Part shown: one piece after another, positions 36,526 to 45,005 of the stretch
Layout of the letters: every line of letters begins with the position of its first letter
Numbering within the stretch: the stretch's first letter is position 1
Source: Myxococcales bacterium
GTDB lineage: Bacteria > Myxococcota_A > Polyangia > Palsa-1104 > JAEUJZ01
Direction: 5' to 3'
Assembly (NCBI GenBank): GCA_016794365.1
Contig: JAEUKB010000091.1
Location: 16,439 to 80,438, forward strand
Length of the DNA: 64,000 nucleotides
Notes under the pieces: model-generated
What the model was told of the DNA's origin: nothing
Databases searched by the model: none
Seen by the model: the letters and a program-made list of their open reading frames with translations, nothing else
Translations under genes and position numbers: made by a program

Positions 36526-36727
36526 AGAGTTCTCCTGTTCGCGTCGGACACGAGCTTCCTGGCAGGGTCTGGCGCGGGCGATGGGCTCGCCGTTTCCCGA
36601 CGGACGAGCCTTTTTGTTTTTACCGGGCAAAAGCGCCCGTGACTTGTTGTTACCTCATCTTCACATGCAGTGGAAGAAATATTTTATGTTTCCCATAGCA
36701 AATCCAATGAACTAGCGACTGGATGAG

Positions 36728-37303
36728 ATGACGTGCTACCGACGCTGCGTGGTCCGTGGCCGTCGAAATCCGCTTTATGCTGGTCTTTCTCTCCGTCTGC
36801 AAAAGGCGCGTGGCGGGTTGAGCTTTAACTCAGTTGCGGAGGCATCAGGTCTGTCCGACGGAAATACCGTGTTCCACCTAGAGAGCAAGCCCAGACATAG
36901 GCCAAGACTCGATACCGTCGAGCGGTTGGCCTATGGTCTGGGAATCTCCCCGGCGTTCCTTGCCTATGGGATCGAGACTGCGTGGACTTGTCAGACGGAG
37001 AGACTGCGGTGCGAAGGCATCGCAGAGCGACTGCGGCAGCAGAGGACAGTCCGGGGATTGACCATGCGCGCCGTGAGTGAGTTGGCGGGCTTGTCGCATC
37101 CCACCACTCGCTCAACCGAAAGCGGCACGACGATTCCGACTATTGCGACTGCCGAAGCGCTCGCGAATGCGCTCGGCGTATCGCCCGGCTGGCTTGCGTA
37201 TGGACTCGGGCCGGTCGAATTGCCGAATCGCCGAGCCATCCGCTCCAAGTCGGTCCAGTCTTCGACTGCCGAGATGGACACCACCGCAGACCCGGCTCCC
37301 TGA
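36728..37303 (+). CDS. Tandem HTH-XRE DNA-binding protein
   Basis: 191 residues. Two XRE-like domains are seen: residues 21-75 (LRLQKARGGLSFNSVAEASGLSD...RLDTVERLAYGLGISPAFLAYG) and 98-160 (IAERLRQQRTVRGLTMRAVSELAGLS...ATAEALANALGVSPGWLAYGLG). Both end in the similar phrase (S)P(A/G)(F/W)LAYG. They are internal duplicates. Regulator of unknown target, likely of element genes. Confidence 0.75.
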   Translation: MTCYRRCVVRGRRNPLYAGLSLRLQKARGGLSFNSVAEASGLSDGNTVFHLESKPRHRPRLDTVERLAYGLGISPAFLAYGIETAWTCQTERLRCEGIAERLRQQRTVRGLTMRAVSELAGLSHPTTRSTESGTTIPTIATAEALANALGVSPGWLAYGLGPVELPNRRAIRSKSVQSSTAEMDTTADPAP

Positions 37304-37780
37304 AGCAACGCCGCGCTGCGCATGTCTCGAGTGGGGGGGATTTTCAGTTTTTTCGAGGTTTTTTTACGCCAATCAATATCAGGCACTTAAGTCCATTTTT
37401 GATCGCCGCCTTGTGTGCCAAACTTCCCGTCGTGATTCGGCGTTCTAGGTGTGGATGAGTCTTACACGAGATATTGGATGATTCGATATGTAACCAGTGT
37501 CTTTCTACCCGACTGGCCACACAATATGCCGACTTTTGTGGGTAGTTTTGCGCAGAACGATTGCGCGGGGTTAGGTCGATTTTTGGAACGGCTTGTGTGA
37601 ATTTATCGACTCATTTGGCGACCAGCGCGACCATGGCCAGATAAGTGGTTGGCCCAACCTCGGATGATTGGATTATCCACCCTAGCATTCAGTGCCTCTT
37701 GCCCGAGCGAGTGAAGGCGGTCTAACGAGATCAACCGGTCACCTTCGGCCTGGATGGAGCGGTCACGATGTGCGGAATAC
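37304..37780. other. Non-coding AT-rich stretch
   Basis: No supported gene on either strand. Base composition falls below that of the neighbours. A short minus-strand frame (37603-37839) has no family signal. Possibly decayed DNA between modules of the element. Confidence 0.5.
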
Positions 37781-38101
37781 TCACCTAGCGAGGCAATCTG
37801 ACGCCGCCTTGAGTTTTCTGGCTTTGCCCTTCGTCGCATGTGCTGCCGTCGCTTTGGCCTTCTTGAGCTTGGTGCACTTGGGCTCGGCCTTCTTGGACTT
37901 GGTGCACTTGGGCTCGGCCTTCTTGGGCTTGGCCTTGTTCGATTTTTCTGCCTCCGCTTCGGTGCTTTCGTTCATGTGGTACTCCTTGACCGTGTAGTCG
38001 GTCAGCCACTTGCGCGTGCCCTTCTTGTTCCAGCGAATGCGCTGTTCCTTGGCTCCTCTGATCGGAGACACCTTCCATGCAGCGAGCCAGACGCGACCCA
38101 T
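37781..38101 (-). CDS. Small basic protein with Lys/Ala repeat tail
   Basis: 106 residues. The first 45 residues (MGRVWLAAWKVSPIRGAKE...RIRWNKKGTRKWLTDYTV) look like a compact basic domain, similar in style to N-terminal arm-binding segments of recombinases, but the match is only impressionistic. The remainder is a Lys/Ala repeat with two copies of KKAEPKCTK, histone-like. No clear ribosome site. Could be a DNA-binding accessory factor of the element. Confidence 0.5.
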   Translation of the reverse strand: MGRVWLAAWKVSPIRGAKEQRIRWNKKGTRKWLTDYTVKEYHMNESTEAEAEKSNKAKPKKAEPKCTKSKKAEPKCTKLKKAKATAAHATKGKARKLKAASDCLAR

Positions 38102-38672
38102 GATGGACAGGAAGCCTAATGGGAATTATTGGATCATCTACTATTTGATCGTCATTTGATTTTCAAATCCAACCATTCGCGACTCTTGAGAGTTCATTGG
38201 TTTTGCCGATTCAAAAAGGGGTGCCTACCATCACCATGCGTGACGTTTGATCGGCATCGGCTCGTCCGTGACTCGCTGTACCCGCCCGACTTCTTCTGCA
38301 AGAACATCAGGCTGCGGTCTTTTTGCCGTCGGGGCCGCAGTCGATTCGCTCGATGGTCCTCCAGCGCAGGTCGGCGAGGCTCTCGCTGAGCAGCTTTGGG
38401 TCGTAGCGGCGGACTCGCCACATCAGAAAGCGTCGCTCGGATCTGCCGTCGAGTATCTTGACGCAATCGATGGCGTCGAAGCCATCGCAGCCGGGGACAC
38501 CGGCAGACAGAGCCATTTTCGGGGGCACATGGACAGACCGGACCATTGGTCGAAGTTCTCGCTTGTTGGGTCATCGTGACCTAGCGCCCCTCTCATCTTG
38601 ACCCGTTGAACATCTCAGTGTACGCCGAGGCTGCGTTCGGCCAGTCTCGGTTGCTCGAGCAAGCGTTGCTGC
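38102..38672. other. Mostly non-coding; one weak minus-strand frame
   Basis: A minus-strand frame at 38307-38546 encodes 79 residues with the plausible-looking RRYDPKLLSESLADLRWRTI segment, but there is no ribosome site and no family I can name. It may be the end of a decayed gene. The rest shows nothing. Just upstream of the AT-rich membrane protein gene. Confidence 0.35.
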
Positions 38673-40082
38673 ATGCCAGTAGATAACTCAAGCCTATATG
38701 GTGACAAGATGAAGGCGAAACCTAATCGGACTTGTATTCGATCAATCCTGAACAGAACCATGCCGAACGACAGCGATTTCTCGGCTTTCGTTTTAGATCA
38801 CTTCCCTAGCGTGTATTCACGATTTACGAACAATCAAGATCGCATATTGCGGACCACCACATTGCTCGAAGACGATGCACGCCTAGCAGAAATATGTGAA
38901 ATTCTGAATCGATTGTATCCAGCCCAGTATACTATGATAATAAGCAAAGAATCGGACCTTGTTCCGAGTAATCAGTCTGATAGTATATCTAATCTCAGCG
39001 CTGTGAGTTCTGTTCAAAAACGGACAATTATTAACTCGCGAGCCGTCAGTTTGCGCTGGCTCACCGTGGCTGGTCTGTTGACTGCTATATTGGGAGCCTT
39101 CTCAGTATGGCCTATGCTAGGGATGCGCACTCCGAAGCGCACAACCAATATTTCATGCGATTCACAGCATTTTGCAGAACTTGCCGGATGTTGGTCCTTT
39201 GAGAAATTATCTAAGATTTTTGAGATGGATGAAATTCGTACCTACGGCAATCAGTGCAATATCGATTATCTGGCTAGCGTATACGTGAAATGCAAAGATC
39301 AGTCAACTCGAAACAGCGTATATCCTCTAATTGATCTTTTGCTATTTTATGAGCCAAAGCTCTTTGATAAAATGGAATCTGAATTTAGAGATCATTGCGA
39401 CAATAACAGTGATTGGCTTGCGTGCATCCGTGCTGGGCAAGCTTTCCAGCGAAGAATCCTTGATTGTCAAGACAAGCGCAAGAAATGGTCTCGATGGCCA
39501 GGCTGTTCTGAGTCGGAAAAAGATGGGTACTACCTAGCAGCATCTCGGTACCTATCGCGAGGGTGCAGAATCACACTCTCTGATGGGAGTGGGAGTGGTT
39601 GTGCTGCACTCATGATGGAAGACAGTCTAGGGACATATGACGTTTGTAAGGAAAAGAGTGTCTGCAACGGCGCACTGGCCAAGCGGGAAGAAATACTCGA
39701 TAGTTTATGTGACAAAAACAGAGTGGTCGCTGCTTGTTACTCGCTGGCTGTCATTTATAGTAAACAACACAGTGAGTTATCAGGGCAAAGTGCAGTCCCA
39801 AAGGATGACTTTTGTCGTGCAGTTCAGTTCGCTCAGAAAGCATGCATTGATGCGCGGAAGCAAGAGAAATGGTGCAAATCCTATTTTAGACATCATGATG
39901 ACACTGATAGCCTAAACCCATCTTGTGATACAACAGGAAAACTCGCCTGTCGTATGCTAGTTAGATGGCAACATCAGACTGAGCAATGTGGATTAAGTGA
40001 GCCCCGTATCATTAAGGACGCATGCAGAAAGCTACGAGAACTAGATCCAGATACGGCAGAAATAATACCTTGCAACGACTGA
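38673..40082 (+). CDS. Membrane protein with death-like N-terminal module and Cys-rich Sel1-like C-terminus
   Basis: 469 residues (or 440 if the ATG at 38760 is used, which would place the domain at the very start). Residues 34-82 (DFSAFVLDHFPSVYSRF...LRTTTLLEDDARLAEICEIL) match a short helical module I recall at the N-termini of effector proteins in myxobacterial conflict systems, of the effector-associated (death-like) type. A membrane helix follows near 128-150 (LRWLTVAGLLTAILGAFSVW). The last 300 residues are Cys-rich with Sel1/TPR-like helical repeats (ACYSLAVIYSKQ; FCRAVQFAQKACID) and would be exported. Codon use is strikingly AT-rich relative to the core genes, so recently acquired. 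No enzyme domain is visible. Confidence 0.7.
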   Translation: MPVDNSSLYGDKMKAKPNRTCIRSILNRTMPNDSDFSAFVLDHFPSVYSRFTNNQDRILRTTTLLEDDARLAEICEILNRLYPAQYTMIISKESDLVPSNQSDSISNLSAVSSVQKRTIINSRAVSLRWLTVAGLLTAILGAFSVWPMLGMRTPKRTTNISCDSQHFAELAGCWSFEKLSKIFEMDEIRTYGNQCNIDYLASVYVKCKDQSTRNSVYPLIDLLLFYEPKLFDKMESEFRDHCDNNSDWLACIRAGQAFQRRILDCQDKRKKWSRWPGCSESEKDGYYLAASRYLSRGCRITLSDGSGSGCAALMMEDSLGTYDVCKEKSVCNGALAKREEILDSLCDKNRVVAACYSLAVIYSKQHSELSGQSAVPKDDFCRAVQFAQKACIDARKQEKWCKSYFRHHDDTDSLNPSCDTTGKLACRMLVRWQHQTEQCGLSEPRIIKDACRKLRELDPDTAEIIPCND

Positions 40083-40111
40083 GAGATAATGAGAATCATG
40101 TTTTGGTTGCA

Positions 40112-40567
40112 CTATTTTTTGAATTTAACCAATGCACTTCGCATAGATGAATCTCTCTGGATAGAGAGGCCCGACGCATTATGTGCCATTGAGAATGCCT
40201 CTGCACACCCTGATATTATGAGACAACAGTATCCATGGCTGGCGTCTGTTGAATCAAAGCAATTTCTTACCTGATCTGGAGTTCCTGGCCCAGCAATTTG
40301 CGACATATCCAACTCTCGTGTCTCGCGCATTGAGATGGTTACTTCAATGATTTCGCCGCGATATCTTTTTGCGCAAGACTGTTTTCTGTATTCCAATTGA
40401 CGCTTGCTATTAAGGCATCTCATATCTTTGCGGCAAATTCCATCAGAGAGACATTGAGGATCTATTTTAGACTCGATGCTCATTGCATCAATAGATGTAT
40501 ATCGACAACCGTCATCTGCACCCATAAGAATCAGGAATAATGCGATATAAGGTTTTTTGTGGCCCAT
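40112..40567 (-). CDS. Exported Cys-containing protein of unknown function
   Basis: 151 residues from the ATG at 40567 (the frame extends 13 codons upstream). N-terminal hydrophobic stretch GHKKPYIALFLILMG suggests a signal peptide. The mature part has 11 or so Cys, no named domain and low GC like its neighbour. Convergent with the membrane protein gene; stops are 30 bp apart. Confidence 0.5.
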   Translation of the reverse strand: MGHKKPYIALFLILMGADDGCRYTSIDAMSIESKIDPQCLSDGICRKDMRCLNSKRQLEYRKQSCAKRYRGEIIEVTISMRETRELDMSQIAGPGTPDQVRNCFDSTDASHGYCCLIISGCAEAFSMAHNASGLSIQRDSSMRSALVKFKK

Positions 40568-40646
40568 GATGCAGTCCTCCATAGATGCGCAATTTTTGAA
40601 TTCCATCTTTCTCTTGTCAATGTGAAATTATGCGGATAAAATCCCA

Positions 40647-40661
40647 CCTCGTATTACGAGG
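40647..40661. promoter_or_regulatory. 15-bp perfect palindrome, possible operator
   Basis: CCTCGTA-T-TACGAGG lies 80 bp before the start of the exported protein gene (minus strand). No regulator is identified. Confidence 0.45.
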
Positions 40662-40711
40662 CAAACAAGATACATACTAATACCTGAGCCCGGCCTTAAG
40701 CGCTTTCTGAT

Positions 40712-41044
40712 TTGGAAAGAGAAAAGGCATATGCTCCTCGGAAAATGGAGCATGCTGTGCCTCGAAGAAGCCCTTTCCAAATCGTCCTCACCCATTCCGA
40801 GCGCCAAGTTCTCTTAGAGAGAGCACGATGCTATACGTTGCCGTATTTTCTAGTCGTGCGTGCGAAAGCCATTCTCATGGCTGCAACTGGTCTCAGTAAT
40901 GATGCGATCGCGCTCCGCCTTTCGCTTGGCCGTGACGTGGTGAGCCAATGGCGAGCTCGCTTCTACAGAGAGCGGCTTGATGGGCTCCAGGATCGTCCTC
41001 GCAAAGGGCGACCGCGCATGCATTGCCCCTCAGAGAGCGGCTGA
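40712..41044 (+). pseudogene. IS630-type transposase fragment (N-terminal HTH only)
   Basis: 110 residues with the helix-turn-helix part of IS630-family transposases: RSPFQIVLTHSERQVLLERARCYTLPYF... and GLSNDAIALRLSLGRDVVSQWRARFYRERLDGLQDRPRKGRPR. The DDE catalytic domain is absent, because the frame ends 15 bp into the restriction gene that follows on the other strand. No inverted ends were found. A remnant. Confidence 0.8.
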
Positions 41045-42160
41045 ACGTGCAGCGCTGTGCTCGATCGTGGCAAGGGTATTAGTCCACCGGGCCAAGCCCT
41101 CAGACGAGACCTCAACAGCCCGAAGCCGCCGCTGGATGGCGATCACTGCTTGGGACGCGGCAATCGGCTTTGGTGCTTCCGCCCAAAACAGAGCCTGCTC
41201 GACGAACGTGTCCCAACCTACAAACAACGTCAATCCGAGCCCGCGACTGTTCGCCCAGGTGGTCAGCGCCTCTCGGTCAAGAGTGTTCTGCTTGTCCGAG
41301 ACGGCAATCACAGCGGCATCGCGGACCCCCATCGCGATGCACTTTGTGCCGAAGATCTGCACATCCGACGTCGAGACCGGCTTGTCGCGGACCTCGATGG
41401 CCTTCTCCCAGCCAGCGGGATCACTTTCTGAGCGCACGCACACGTCGCCGGGGAATTTGCGGCTTGGGTCGTTGATCCTGCCGCTCTCCACTCGATTCTC
41501 CCCGGCAACCACATCCATCAACCCTGCCACAATGGCCTGAGCCCTGCGGCCTCCTTCGGAGTTCTCGAGAACGAAGCGCTGAATGGCGGCGAGTAGTGCT
41601 TCCGGCGTTACCTGGAAATCCACGCCGTCGTCGGCATAGCTGGGCTGGTAGCGAGCACGAACAGCGATAAATGCGCGAAGTGCTTGGCGTGCAGCCGCCT
41701 CGCTCCGAAGGGCCGCCAGCTCGCGGACTAGCTCGCGCATGTAGTCAAACGCGGCCCGCGCTCCGGCATGGACGGGCGTTCCATCATCAAGCCTTGTCAT
41801 TCGGAAATAGGGCTGATTGTTGAGCGGCTCGCGCCCGGTGACACCGATGCTGAACCCTAGTTCTGCTGCCAGCGGCACGAGCACGGCATGGCAGAGCGTT
41901 CTCGCCGAAAAGGCGTTTGCATTCCCCGGTGCGTGTTCGGGCTTGATCGCGAATAAGTCGGCGTTGCGGTTCATCGCCCTTGCCAGCATGGCTGTCCCGA
42001 GGAATGCGATGTGCGTCTTCGAGCCCCCGGCCTCACACAGCTCGGAGAGGTGCTCCACCTTCTGTCGCCAAGCCGGATCGATGGCACGCCCTGCCTGGGC
42101 AGCCTGCGCCTCTTCTCGCAGGAGTTGCTCGGCCCCGAGCTTGTCAATCTTGAGGGCCAT
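41030..42160 (-). CDS. Type II restriction endonuclease, SacI-like
   Basis: 376 residues. Contains KTHIAFLGTAMLARA, SARTLCHAVLVPLAAELG and IGVTGREPLNNQPYFRM, segments I associate with the SacI restriction endonuclease family (recognition GAGCTC), plus VCVRSESDPAGWEKAIEVRDKPVS near residue 255, which resembles a PD-ExK-type core (E..K). Assignment to SacI is from memory. Start: ATG 42160 has AAGGA 5 nt upstream; ATG 42166 is also in frame. Downstream partner of the XRE controller gene (overlapping) and beside the m5C methyltransferase. The 3' end overlaps the transposase fragment by 15 bp. Confidence 0.72.
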   Translation of the reverse strand: MALKIDKLGAEQLLREEAQAAQAGRAIDPAWRQKVEHLSELCEAGGSKTHIAFLGTAMLARAMNRNADLFAIKPEHAPGNANAFSARTLCHAVLVPLAAELGFSIGVTGREPLNNQPYFRMTRLDDGTPVHAGARAAFDYMRELVRELAALRSEAAARQALRAFIAVRARYQPSYADDGVDFQVTPEALLAAIQRFVLENSEGGRRAQAIVAGLMDVVAGENRVESGRINDPSRKFPGDVCVRSESDPAGWEKAIEVRDKPVSTSDVQIFGTKCIAMGVRDAAVIAVSDKQNTLDREALTTWANSRGLGLTLFVGWDTFVEQALFWAEAPKPIAASQAVIAIQRRLRAVEVSSEGLARWTNTLATIEHSAARSAAL

Positions 42161-42455
42161 GGACATCCTTACTGCGTGGTTCCGCCCTTAGACGCTGTTT
42201 ACTGGCGGCCACAACTGGCTGATTACCGAACGTTGCCTGATTCTGCTGCTCGAGAAGGTCGTCAAGCGGGCAATTCAGCGCGATGGCGATCCGATCTACC
42301 GTGTCCAGCGTCGTGTTGTAGTCGCTGCGCGCAGCGATGGATTGAAGGGTTGACTCGGAAAGACCGGTCTTTTCCGATAGCTGCTTGTAGGTCATGCGGA
42401 ACCCAGCCAACCGACGGAATCGTTCCATCGCCTCGCGGAGACGAACGACGATCAT
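42144..42455 (-). CDS. XRE-family controller (C protein) of the restriction system
   Basis: 103 residues from the ATG at 42455, with GAGG about 7 nt upstream. HTH-XRE sequence: RFRRLAGFRMTYKQLSEKTGLSESTLQSIAA...TLDTVDRIAIALNCPLDDLLE. It overlaps the endonuclease start by 17 nt, so the endonuclease is coupled behind it, the typical C-R arrangement that delays restriction after entry. A 21-bp palindrome is centred 25 bp upstream and is the obvious operator. Confidence 0.82.
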   Translation of the reverse strand: MIVVRLREAMERFRRLAGFRMTYKQLSEKTGLSESTLQSIAARSDYNTTLDTVDRIAIALNCPLDDLLEQQNQATFGNQPVVAASKQRLRAEPRSKDVHGPQD

Positions 42456-42474
42456 CTGTATCCTCGATGCGAAT

Positions 42475-42495
42475 TTTTGTATTTTAAATACAAAA
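42475..42495. promoter_or_regulatory. Predicted operator of the restriction controller
   Basis: Perfect 10-1-10 inverted repeat: arm TTTTGTATTT, centre T, then its complement. It lies between the divergent controller/endonuclease and methyltransferase genes, 20 nt before the controller start and 5 nt before the TTGACA of the methyltransferase promoter. Confidence 0.7.
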
Positions 42496-42500
42496 GCTGG

Positions 42501-42529
42501 TTGACACGGCCCTGAGCGATTGGTAGGTT
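42501..42529 (+). promoter_or_regulatory. Promoter of the m5C methyltransferase gene
   Basis: TTGACA (42501-42506), 17-nt spacer, TAGGTT (42524-42529). The expected start point falls at about 42536, so the methyltransferase ATG at 42540 would be leaderless or nearly so, consistent with the lack of a ribosome site. Confidence 0.6.
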
Positions 42530-42539
42530 TTGCACCACC

Positions 42540-43850
42540 ATGGGGTGCCGGATGAAGATGCGGAAAGTCATAAGCCTCTATACGGGAGCTGGCGGTCTCG
42601 ACCTCGGGCTCGAAGCCGCTGGATTCGTGACCACTGCGACTGTGGAGCATAATGCCCTTGCCTGCAGAACTCTACGGGCGAATCAGCGCGAAGATCGTCC
42701 ATGGGCGGTCCTCGAACAGAGTATTCACGATGTCTCGTCGGAATGGCTGGCCAAATCCGGTCGAGTAAAAATTGGCGAAGCAGATATACTGGTCGGTGGT
42801 CCACCGTGCCAACCGTTCTCGAAGTCGGCCTACTGGGTCCACGGGGACACCAAGCGCTTGGGCGATCCGCGTGCAGATACGCTTTCCGCCTATCTGCGAG
42901 TCTTGCGAGATTTGCAGCCACGAGTTTTTTTGCTCGAAAATGTATTTGGGATTACATATAAAGGAAAAGATGAAGCACTTAATCTTTTGCAAAACACCAT
43001 CGAAGCGATCAACCGGGAGATCGGCACCAACTACTCATTTTGCTGGAAGGTGTTGAACACTGCGAACTACGGCGTGCCACAAGTCCGCGAACGATTTTTC
43101 CTGATTGGCGCACGCGACGGGCGAGAGTTCACGTTCCCAGAACCGACGCACGCAGAGGTGCCGCCCACGGGTAGTGCAAGTGATTCAAGGCGGGCAAGCC
43201 AGTTGGCGCTCTTCGATAGAGCGGCTCGACAGCCAACGGCCATCGAGCCATGGCGAACTGCCTGGGACGCCCTCGGAGACCTGGATATCGGTGCAGTTCG
43301 TGGGCTTCAAATCACAGGCAAGTGGGGAGATCTGCTGCCATCGATTCCCGAGGGGCAGAACTACCTGTTCCATACGGATCGCGGCGGCGGACTGCCTCTG
43401 TTTGGATGGCGACGACGCTACTGGACGTTCCTTCTCAAGCTGGCCAAAGATCGACCGTCATGGACACTTCAAGCCCAGCCCGGTGCCGGCATTGGTCCAT
43501 TTCATTGGAAGAACCGTCGCCTCACCGTCGCTGAGATGATGCGGATTCAAACCTTCCCAGATGGCTACGTCATCGAAGGTGGTCACACGGAAGCCGTGCG
43601 CCAGCTCGGCAACGCGGTTCCGAGCCTAATGACCGAGATTCTCGGTCGCGAGGTTCGTCGACAGCTCCTCGACGACCCGGCTTCGGGACCGCTCAAGCTG
43701 CTTCCGCCGCAACGAACACCCATCCCACCAGCCGAGGCAGTCAAGCCGGTTCCAGCCAAGTACCATGTCCACATCGGCAACCACGCCGCACACCCTGGCA
43801 CTGGCAAGGGGCACCTTGTGTATGCGCAATCTGGAGCGATTGGCACCTAG
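42540..43850 (+). CDS. DNA (cytosine-5-)-methyltransferase
   Basis: 436 residues. Motif I VISLYTGAGGLDLGLEAAGF, motif IV with the catalytic Cys in VGGPPCQPFSKSAYW (residue 88), motif VI LENVFGI, motif VIII QVRERFFLIGARDG and motifs IX/X RRLTVAEMMRIQTFPDGY and QLGNAVP are all present. It modifies a cytosine in the site cut by the neighbouring endonuclease; if that is SacI-like, GAGCTC, but this is inferred. Start ATG at 42540 is favoured by the promoter position (leaderless); 42552 or 42558 are alternatives. Confidence 0.95.
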   Translation: MGCRMKMRKVISLYTGAGGLDLGLEAAGFVTTATVEHNALACRTLRANQREDRPWAVLEQSIHDVSSEWLAKSGRVKIGEADILVGGPPCQPFSKSAYWVHGDTKRLGDPRADTLSAYLRVLRDLQPRVFLLENVFGITYKGKDEALNLLQNTIEAINREIGTNYSFCWKVLNTANYGVPQVRERFFLIGARDGREFTFPEPTHAEVPPTGSASDSRRASQLALFDRAARQPTAIEPWRTAWDALGDLDIGAVRGLQITGKWGDLLPSIPEGQNYLFHTDRGGGLPLFGWRRRYWTFLLKLAKDRPSWTLQAQPGAGIGPFHWKNRRLTVAEMMRIQTFPDGYVIEGGHTEAVRQLGNAVPSLMTEILGREVRRQLLDDPASGPLKLLPPQRTPIPPAEAVKPVPAKYHVHIGNHAAHPGTGKGHLVYAQSGAIGT

Positions 43851-44397
43851 CTGGTGAAATTTCATCGGAACCGCGAGAAGGTGGAACTCAATTTCGTCGT
43901 TGGAGCTGAATACCGCTGTCGTACCTGCCCGTGCAGATATCCATTTGATGGATTCAAAACCGAACCGAAACGGGGAACGATATCGCGGAGCGGTCTGATT
44001 GTGCCGACCATACTCAGGCTGCGACTTCACAGATCGTGCGGACGGAAACGATAGAATGGCTCTGTCAAGCCAAATCGTTCGGGTTGCGTACGTTTTCGAT
44101 GTTCGGCTTAGTGCCTACCGACACCAGATCGGAGGTGCGGAAAGTCGCGCAGAGTTCTGATGATCACCTTCCATTCCTTGTCAAGTTTCATTGTGTAGCC
44201 CTCTGTCCAGAATGTAATCAGAAACACCGATAATTTTCAGTCTCCGTCAACTTTTACCAAGCCTTTACCACACTATATTATACAGTTTCTCGTCAGGAAT
44301 ATAGGTTTGAGGTTGACAGACGTTAAGCCGGACAAAGACGTTTCCGAAGGAATCGAGTCCGTATCATTCCCTGCTGCGAGCGTGACCAGCGGGGACG
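43851..44397. other. Non-coding region between restriction and metal modules
   Basis: No supported gene. Two short plus-strand frames (43854-44054, 44036-44233) lack family signals and ribosome sites. AT-rich near 44220-44310. Probably a module boundary. Confidence 0.55.
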
Positions 44398-44940
44398 CTA
44401 TTCCTCGGTTGTGGGCTTGGTCTTGGGCTTGGTCTGTTTCTGACACTTGGGACAGAGCCCAAACAGATACAGCTTTGCTTCATCGACCACGTAACCACCC
44501 AGGCGAGTCGGAATCAGCGGGGTGGGAAGGACTCCTGCTTCCAGACATTCCAGATCACCGCAGCGACGGCATTGGAGGTGCGGATGATCGATCCGACAGC
44601 CTTCACATGCGTGAACTTCAAAGCGCCGACTGCCATCGATGGTGCTGACCGGCTGCGCGATCTGATGTTCCACCAGCGTCGTCAGCGTTCGATACACCGT
44701 GACCTGATCCAGACCGTGCTCCGCCAGATCTTCCAGTAGCTCTTGCGCTGTGGTTGGGCGATGACGATCGAGCAGCGCCTTGAGCAGCAGAACGCGCGAC
44801 TCCGTAACCTTCAGTCCCTGTGCGCGCAGCAGTGCTTCGGCATGTTCCGAGTGCGAGTGATTGTGCAGATTCGCTGCCTTTGCTTCTGTCTTGCGACGTG
44901 GCGTCGTTCGTGGAGTGGAGCGGCTGTCCATGCTGCGCAT
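44398..44940 (-). CDS. Fur-family metalloregulator (Zur/Fur)
   Basis: 180 residues from ATG 44940 (a GTG at 44985 is in frame). DNA-binding winged helix: LLRAQGLKVTESRVLLLKALLDRHRPTTAQELLEDL...LDQVTVYRTLTTLVEHQIAQ. Metal/dimer part: FEVHACEGCRIDHPHLQCRRCGDLECLE with two CxxC pairs (CRRC, CPKC) for structural zinc. N-terminal 40 residues His/Lys-rich. Belongs to the operon of a COG0523 GTPase and beside a TonB receptor, which suggests zinc control (Zur), but iron is possible. Two Fur-like palindromes lie in the divergent promoter region. Confidence 0.85.
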   Translation of the reverse strand: MRSMDSRSTPRTTPRRKTEAKAANLHNHSHSEHAEALLRAQGLKVTESRVLLLKALLDRHRPTTAQELLEDLAEHGLDQVTVYRTLTTLVEHQIAQPVSTIDGSRRFEVHACEGCRIDHPHLQCRRCGDLECLEAGVLPTPLIPTRLGGYVVDEAKLYLFGLCPKCQKQTKPKTKPTTEE

Positions 44941-45005
44941 GGTGGCATGAAAGCGCGTATCTCGGTAGCGGGATTGCAAATCCACTGAAGCGTTATGGAA
45001 AGGAA

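Noticed and set aside
40089..40274. 61-residue plus-strand frame beginning MRIMFWLHYF
   Set aside because: Overlaps the better supported minus-strand exported protein; no ribosome site.
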